A DNA stretch of 35,616 bases from an uncultured Opitutaceae bacterium. Its GTDB lineage: Bacteria > Verrucomicrobiota > Verrucomicrobiia > Opitutales > Opitutaceae. Every line of letters starts with the position of its first letter. The stretch's first letter is position 1. Below the pieces are notes generated by a model, which was not told the DNA's origin, did not search any database, and saw nothing but the letters and a program-made list of their open reading frames with translations. Location of the stretch: NCBI GenBank assembly GCA_903919205.1, contig CAIXHE010000173.1, forward strand, positions 1 to 35,616, written 5' to 3'. Below, piece by piece: positions 32,467 through 35,616 of the stretch. The position numbers and the translations under genes were made by a program.

Positions 32467-33550
32467 CCCGCAGGTCGGTCTGGACCGCGGCCACATACTG
32501 GTCGACGAAGCGCCGGCCGTCGACGGCCTGGACCAGGGTCACGGTGGCCACGCCGAGCGGGGGCTTCGCGGTCGCCGAGCCCACGACGGTGCGCCCGTAG
32601 CTGCTGCCATGGTCGATGTCCACGTCCATGGAGACCTCGAGGGTCGACTTCACGAGCGTGGGGTCGGCGATGACGGCGGCCCCGAGCTCCTCCCAGAGGG
32701 GAAGCCCGAGACCCGAGTTGCGCGCGAGATAGTCGCCCGCGGGGGTGCGGTGCTCCTGGATCCTCTTTAGGAGGGCGGCGTCGAAGACGTAGGCGTCGCT
32801 CACCTCCGCGTACGCGGTGATCGAGGCCCAGGGGGCCGCGAGCGTGATGTGGGCCGCCTCGGGGTCGAAGATGATGTTGAAGTCGGAGTGGAACCCGTCG
32901 GCCGGTCCCACCTGGGTGACGGCGCCGCCCATGAACATGAGGCGCTTGGCCAGTCCCGCGAACTCCGGGTCGAGCCCGATTGCCAGCGCGAGGTTGGTCA
33001 TCGGGCCGCCTTCGAAGATCGTGACCTGGTGGGGATGGGCGTGAACCTGGCGGATCATGAAGGCCGCCGCGGTCTCCCCCGTGACCTTGGTGTGAGGCAG
33101 GCCGTCGACCGGCGTCGCCACCTTGTAGGGCTCCAGGGGATGGCTGCTGGGAAAGTGCGCCGGATCGTTCCAGGCGCCCTTCCAGAAGATGAAACCGTGC
33201 GACTGCTCCCAATGAATCATGCGCTCGCGCGTGTTCACCAGGGGGAACACCGCGCCGTTGCACACCGGGATGTCCTCGGCGCCGATCTCCTCCAGGTAGC
33301 GCAGGAGGTTCGCCGCGCCCTCGTCCCGCCAGCAGTCCCCGGTGACGGTCGTGAGCCCTATCACCTTCACATGCGGGGAGGCGAGGAGCGGCATGAGGGC
33401 CGCCTGACCCACGTAGCTTCCCGGTGCGTTCCAGTCGTTGTCCACGATCACCAGCTCGTCCGAGGCGTCGTGCGCGAACGCGAGGCCGAAGGGTGAGCAG
33501 AGGAGGGCCGAGAGGAGGGCAAGGTAGGGGCGGTGCAGGGTCACGGTCAT
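32453..33550 (-). CDS. secreted nucleoside hydrolase (inosine-uridine preferring family), divergent active-site motif
   Basis: Belongs to the family that hydrolyses the N-glycosidic bond of nucleosides to free base and ribose. The 365-aa protein has a signal peptide (about 1-26, cleavage near AFA-HD). Family features: VKVIGLTTVTGDC, FEGGPMTNLALAIGLDPEFA, KRLMFMGGAVTQVG, and DFNIIFDPEAAHITLAAPW. The N-terminal calcium and substrate motif, normally D-x-D-x-G-x-D-D, reads VDNDWNAPGSYVG here, so the usual Asp pair is missing while the first Asp is kept. It belongs to a divergent branch, and its activity or substrate may differ. ATG 33550 is chosen to begin the signal peptide. It follows marR on the same strand by 29 bp. 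Confidence 0.85.
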   Translation of the reverse strand: MTVTLHRPYLALLSALLCSPFGLAFAHDASDELVIVDNDWNAPGSYVGQAALMPLLASPHVKVIGLTTVTGDCWRDEGAANLLRYLEEIGAEDIPVCNGAVFPLVNTRERMIHWEQSHGFIFWKGAWNDPAHFPSSHPLEPYKVATPVDGLPHTKVTGETAAAFMIRQVHAHPHQVTIFEGGPMTNLALAIGLDPEFAGLAKRLMFMGGAVTQVGPADGFHSDFNIIFDPEAAHITLAAPWASITAYAEVSDAYVFDAALLKRIQEHRTPAGDYLARNSGLGLPLWEELGAAVIADPTLVKSTLEVSMDVDIDHGSSYGRTVVGSATAKPPLGVATVTLVQAVDGRRFVDQYVAAVQTDLRARAP

Positions 33551-33579
33551 CCGGGTAGCAGGCCCCGTGCCGCGGCGCC

Positions 33580-34053
33580 TCAGCGGGTGCCGCCGAGCGC
33601 CTCGGCGCGCAGGCCGACGCGCTTGAGCAGGCCCTCGAGCCTCGCGAGCTCGTCCGCGGACAAGACCTCGAAGATCTCGGACACCGCCCGCGCGTGGGCC
33701 CCGAATACCGGCAGGATGAAGGCGCGCCCCGTGGGCGTGAGGTCGACCAGCCGGACCCGGCGGTCGCCCGGGGCCGCCACGCGGCTCACCAGGCCCCTCG
33801 CGTGCAGGCGGTCGACGGCGATGCTGATGGAACCGGGAGTCAGATGGACGCGCGGGCCGATCGTGTTTACGGGCAGGGGGCCCTTGTGGAGCAGAACCTC
33901 GAGCACCCGGAAGTCCGAGTCGCACAGACCGGCCTCCTCGAGGCAGAGCCGCGCGCGCGCCGCGATCGCGTGGAAGGCCTTCAGCATCACGAGCCACGCG
34001 TGCACGCCCGGGGCGGCCGCGCCGGCGCCTGCGGGTCGACGTTTTGGTTTCAC
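33580..34053 (-). CDS. MarR-family transcriptional regulator
   Basis: Dimeric winged-helix repressor or activator, 157 aa. The dimerisation helix (about 17-43: [20 protein letters not shown]) precedes the DNA-binding region: [19 protein letters not shown], recognition-helix segment [19 protein letters not shown], and the wing [20 protein letters not shown] with the D-x-R motif. The C-terminal dimer helix is at about 130-150. The start is GTG 34053; no ATG is available in frame upstream, and the codon directly abuts the inverted repeat at 34054. It diverges from the luciferase-like monooxygenase with only 42 bp between starts, the standard layout for a MarR protein that controls its neighbour and itself. 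The nucleoside hydrolase lies 29 bp downstream. Confidence 0.93.
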   Translation of the reverse strand: MKPKRRPAGAGAAAPGVHAWLVMLKAFHAIAARARLCLEEAGLCDSDFRVLEVLLHKGPLPVNTIGPRVHLTPGSISIAVDRLHARGLVSRVAAPGDRRVRLVDLTPTGRAFILPVFGAHARAVSEIFEVLSADELARLEGLLKRVGLRAEALGGTR

Positions 34054-34084
34054 TTGATAAATATTGGCATCAAGTATATTGATG
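34054..34084. promoter_or_regulatory. MarR-type operators and overlapping promoters, marR / LLM monooxygenase
   Basis: An AT-rich island in GC-rich DNA with three half-sites: TTGATA (34054-34059), CATCAA (34068-34073) and TTGATG (34079-34084). The first two make an inverted repeat with N8; the last two make a perfect 6-bp-arm palindrome with N5. The layout allows two overlapping dimer sites. On the plus strand, TTGATA with TATATT (34075-34080) could be a promoter. On the minus strand, TATACT (complement of 34074-34079) could be the marR -10. Both transcripts would have very short leaders, and a bound dimer would block both. Confidence 0.7.
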
Positions 34085-34095
34085 TAAAGATAAAC

Positions 34096-35163
34096 ATGAA
34101 CATCCTCCCCCAGCAAGAGACCGGCCCGGCGGCGGGCCCCGCCACCCGGGCCATCGAGGTGGGCGTCGACAGCTTCGCCGCGGCCGAGGACGCCGTGGGC
34201 GCGTCCGACAGCCTGCGCAACCTGGTCGCCCAGATCGAGCACGCCGACCGGGTCGGCCTCGACGCATTCGGGGTGGGCGAGCACCACCGGCGCGAGTTCC
34301 TGGACTCGGCGCCCGCGGTGATCCTGGCGGCTGCGGCCTCGCGCACCGAGCGCATCCGGCTCTCCAGCGCCGTCACGGTGCTGAGCGCCTCGGACCCCGT
34401 GCGGGCCTACCAGAGCTTCGCCACGCTCGACCTGCTCTCGCGCGGGCGGGCCGAGATGATCGTCGGCCGCGGGTCCTTCGTGGAGTCGTTCCCGCTCTTC
34501 GGACTCAAGCTGCAGGACTACGACGAGCTCTTCGAGGAGAAGCTGGACCTGCTGCTCAACATAAGGGAGAACGAGCACGTGCACTGGTCGGGCAGGCACC
34601 GGCCGGCCCTGACGGGCCAGGGCGTCTACCCGAGGGCCCTCCAGTCGCCGCTCCCCGTGTGGCTCGGAGTCGGCGGCACGCCCGAGTCCTTCGTTCGCGC
34701 GGGTGCCCTCGGGCTGCCGCTCATGATCGCGATCATCGGGGGTGAGACGCGTCGGTTTCGCCCGCTGGTCGACCTCTATCGCGAGGCGGGCAGGCAGGCG
34801 GGCCACTCGCCGGAGCGCCTCCGGGTGGGGGTCCACGCCCTCGGCTACGTGGCGGAGACGACGCAGCAGGCCGTCGATGACTTCTTCCCGGGCTACGCGC
34901 GCACCTTCACCGAAGTGGGCCGCGAGCGGGGCTGGCCACCGGTCACTCGCAGGCATTTCGAGGCGCTCAGAAGCGCGCACGGCGCCCTCCTCGTCGGCGA
35001 CCCGAAGGAGGTCGCCGCCAAGGTCCTCGAGCACAGCCGCGCCCTCGGCGGGATCTCCCGCATCAGCTTCCAGATGAGCGTGGCCACGCTTCCGCATGCG
35101 AAGCTGATGCAGGCGATCGACCTGCTCGGGTCGGCGCTTGCCCCGGCGCTACGGGCATCCTGA
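34096..35163 (+). CDS. LLM-class flavin-dependent oxidoreductase (luciferase-like monooxygenase)
   Basis: FMN- or F420-dependent oxidoreductase with the bacterial-luciferase TIM-barrel fold, 355 aa. Features: [40 protein letters not shown] with the conserved [42 protein letters not shown], and [20 protein letters not shown], the usual cofactor-binding segments of the group. The C-terminus has [20 protein letters not shown], also typical. Substrates in this family range from alkanes to drugs and sulfonates, and nothing here narrows it. ATG 34096 follows the operator region by 11 bp with no Shine-Dalgarno sequence, so the message may have almost no leader. It is probably regulated by the divergent MarR. 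Confidence 0.93.
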   Translation: MNILPQQETGPAAGPATRAIEVGVDSFAAAEDAVGASDSLRNLVAQIEHADRVGLDAFGVGEHHRREFLDSAPAVILAAAASRTERIRLSSAVTVLSASDPVRAYQSFATLDLLSRGRAEMIVGRGSFVESFPLFGLKLQDYDELFEEKLDLLLNIRENEHVHWSGRHRPALTGQGVYPRALQSPLPVWLGVGGTPESFVRAGALGLPLMIAIIGGETRRFRPLVDLYREAGRQAGHSPERLRVGVHALGYVAETTQQAVDDFFPGYARTFTEVGRERGWPPVTRRHFEALRSAHGALLVGDPKEVAAKVLEHSRALGGISRISFQMSVATLPHAKLMQAIDLLGSALAPALRAS

Positions 35164-35169
35164 GGCTCG

Positions 35170-35205
35170 CGCCCGGGGGGTGGCACGTCCCGTGCTCCCC
35201 GGGCG
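35170..35205 (+). promoter_or_regulatory. two-part hairpin directly before the adenosine deaminase start
   Basis: Outer 9-bp arms CGCCCGGGG (35170-35178) and CCCCGGGCG (35197-35205) enclose an inner 5-bp stem GCACG/CGTGC with a 3-base loop. It begins 7 bases after the monooxygenase stop and ends 3 bases before ATG 35209, with no T-run. It could end the upstream transcript or, in a read-through mRNA, bury the ribosome-binding region of the deaminase gene. Confidence 0.5.
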
Positions 35206-35208
35206 GCC

Positions 35209-35616
35209 ATGGACCGCTCCCTCCTGCGACGCACGGCGTCCACCGCCGTCCTGTGCTGGCTGCTCCTGTCCTCCGCCCATGGCGCCCCCACGCAGGCGTT
35301 CATCAACGGCCTGCCCAAGGCGGAGCTGCACCTTCACTTCGAGGGCTCGCTCGAGCCCGAGGAATACCTGGCGCTCGCAGCCCGAAACGGCCTCCCGCGG
35401 CGCTACGCGGACGCCGACGCGGTCCGCCAGCGCCTGCGGCACGCCACCGACCTGAACACCTTCATCGAGGTCTACGAGGAGATGCTCTCGGCGATGCACA
35501 CCCGGGAGGACTTCCGGGATGTTGCGCTCGCCTGCTTCGGCCGGCTGCACGGCGAGGGGGTCGTCCATGTGGAGATGTTCTTCGATCCCCAGATGCACAC
35601 GACCCGCGGGATCGCG
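35209..35616 (+). CDS. adenosine deaminase, secreted, 3' end outside window
   Basis: Zinc-dependent amidohydrolase that turns adenosine into inosine and ammonia. The 136 visible residues begin with a signal peptide (MDRSLLRRTASTAVLCWLLL, cleavage near AHG-AP), so the enzyme is probably periplasmic, unusual for this family. The mature start has the first zinc ligands in LPKAELHLHFEGSLEPEEY (His-x-His). RHATDLNTFIEVYEEMLSAM and GVVHVEMFFDPQMHTTRG follow, the usual order of the adenosine/AMP deaminase fold. The remaining metal ligands lie beyond the right edge. ATG 35209 is chosen for the signal peptide. It is on the same strand as the monooxygenase, with a large hairpin between them. Confidence 0.9.
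   Translation, partial: MDRSLLRRTASTAVLCWLLLSSAHGAPTQAFINGLPKAELHLHFEGSLEPEEYLALAARNGLPRRYADADAVRQRLRHATDLNTFIEVYEEMLSAMHTREDFRDVALACFGRLHGEGVVHVEMFFDPQMHTTRGIA

Noticed and set aside
33580..35097. A 505-codon version of the MarR gene extending across the monooxygenase gene, and a 489-codon version of the monooxygenase extending back across marR.
   Set aside because: The extensions are antisense shadows of each other. The family lengths, the AT-rich promoter/operator region at 34054-34095 and the start codons at 34053 and 34096 define both genes.
1..35616. Mobile elements, CRISPR arrays, toxin-antitoxin pairs or defence islands.
   Set aside because: No transposase, integrase, direct-repeat array, recombination site or small paired toxin genes were seen. 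Gene content is ordinary chromosomal with uniform GC-rich composition.

Overview
This is a 35.6 kb stretch of GC-rich, densely coded bacterial chromosome with no phage, plasmid, insertion sequence, CRISPR array or RNA gene that I can support. It encodes a Gram-negative cell: a TonB-dependent receptor, lipoproteins with lipobox signals, an HlyD-type periplasmic adaptor and secreted enzymes. The stand-alone SWIB-domain protein, the tandem-domain polyphosphate:AMP phosphotransferase, the small secreted proteins and the frequent lack of a clear Shine-Dalgarno sequence fit a Verrucomicrobiota (Opitutales-like) genome. That placement is inference from family content, not a measured phylogeny.

Layout. 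1-4622 (minus strand): CAP-domain lipoprotein, adenine deaminase, PatB/MalY C-S lyase and the start of a tRNA-dihydrouridine synthase, arranged like an operon, with a possible 15-codon leader ORF before the lyase. 4783-5659 (plus): two tandem Hsp20 chaperones ending at a strong hairpin. 5731-7778: a TerC-family membrane protein divergent from an MscS channel. 7750-10780 (minus): an adaptor/ATPase/permease ABC-2 exporter with start and stop codons overlapping by 4 bp. 10997-15330 (plus): a small secreted protein and a two-gene heterodimeric ABC exporter with one degenerate ATP site. 15432-15754: SWIB protein with a textbook terminator. 15766-18376: polyphosphate:AMP phosphotransferase divergent from an EamA transporter. 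18398-21787 (minus): 3-methyladenine DNA glycosylase, a His-rich DUF2946-like protein and a TonB-dependent receptor. 21900-22841 (plus): YjbQ and a GNAT acetyltransferase. 22894-25777: orphan OmpR-type response regulator divergent from a chemoreceptor. 25794-28936: small membrane protein, nucleoside deaminase and a large EF-hand membrane protein. 29153-31585: hybrid histidine kinase with a cysteine-less LOV-like PAS domain. 31651-35616: secreted TPR protein, divergent secreted nucleoside hydrolase, MarR regulator divergent from a luciferase-like monooxygenase, and the start of a secreted adenosine deaminase.

Two themes recur. The first is purine salvage: adenine deaminase, a nucleobase/nucleoside deaminase, an exported nucleoside hydrolase and an exported adenosine deaminase. 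The second is export and envelope function: two ABC exporters, MscS, TerC, EamA and the TonB receptor. The best regulatory lead is a 20-bp inverted-repeat motif found both in the 42-bp marR/monooxygenase intergenic region and just upstream of the chemoreceptor 10 kb away. It suggests one regulator, possibly the MarR protein, controls both.

No gene-free stretch exceeds 300 bp. The longest gaps are 23587-23821, 10781-10996 and 28937-29152. I found no clearly new multi-gene system. The most unusual items are the shared operator, the possible leader peptide, the EF-hand/transmembrane protein, and hairpins placed directly before the start codons of yjbQ and the adenosine deaminase gene.
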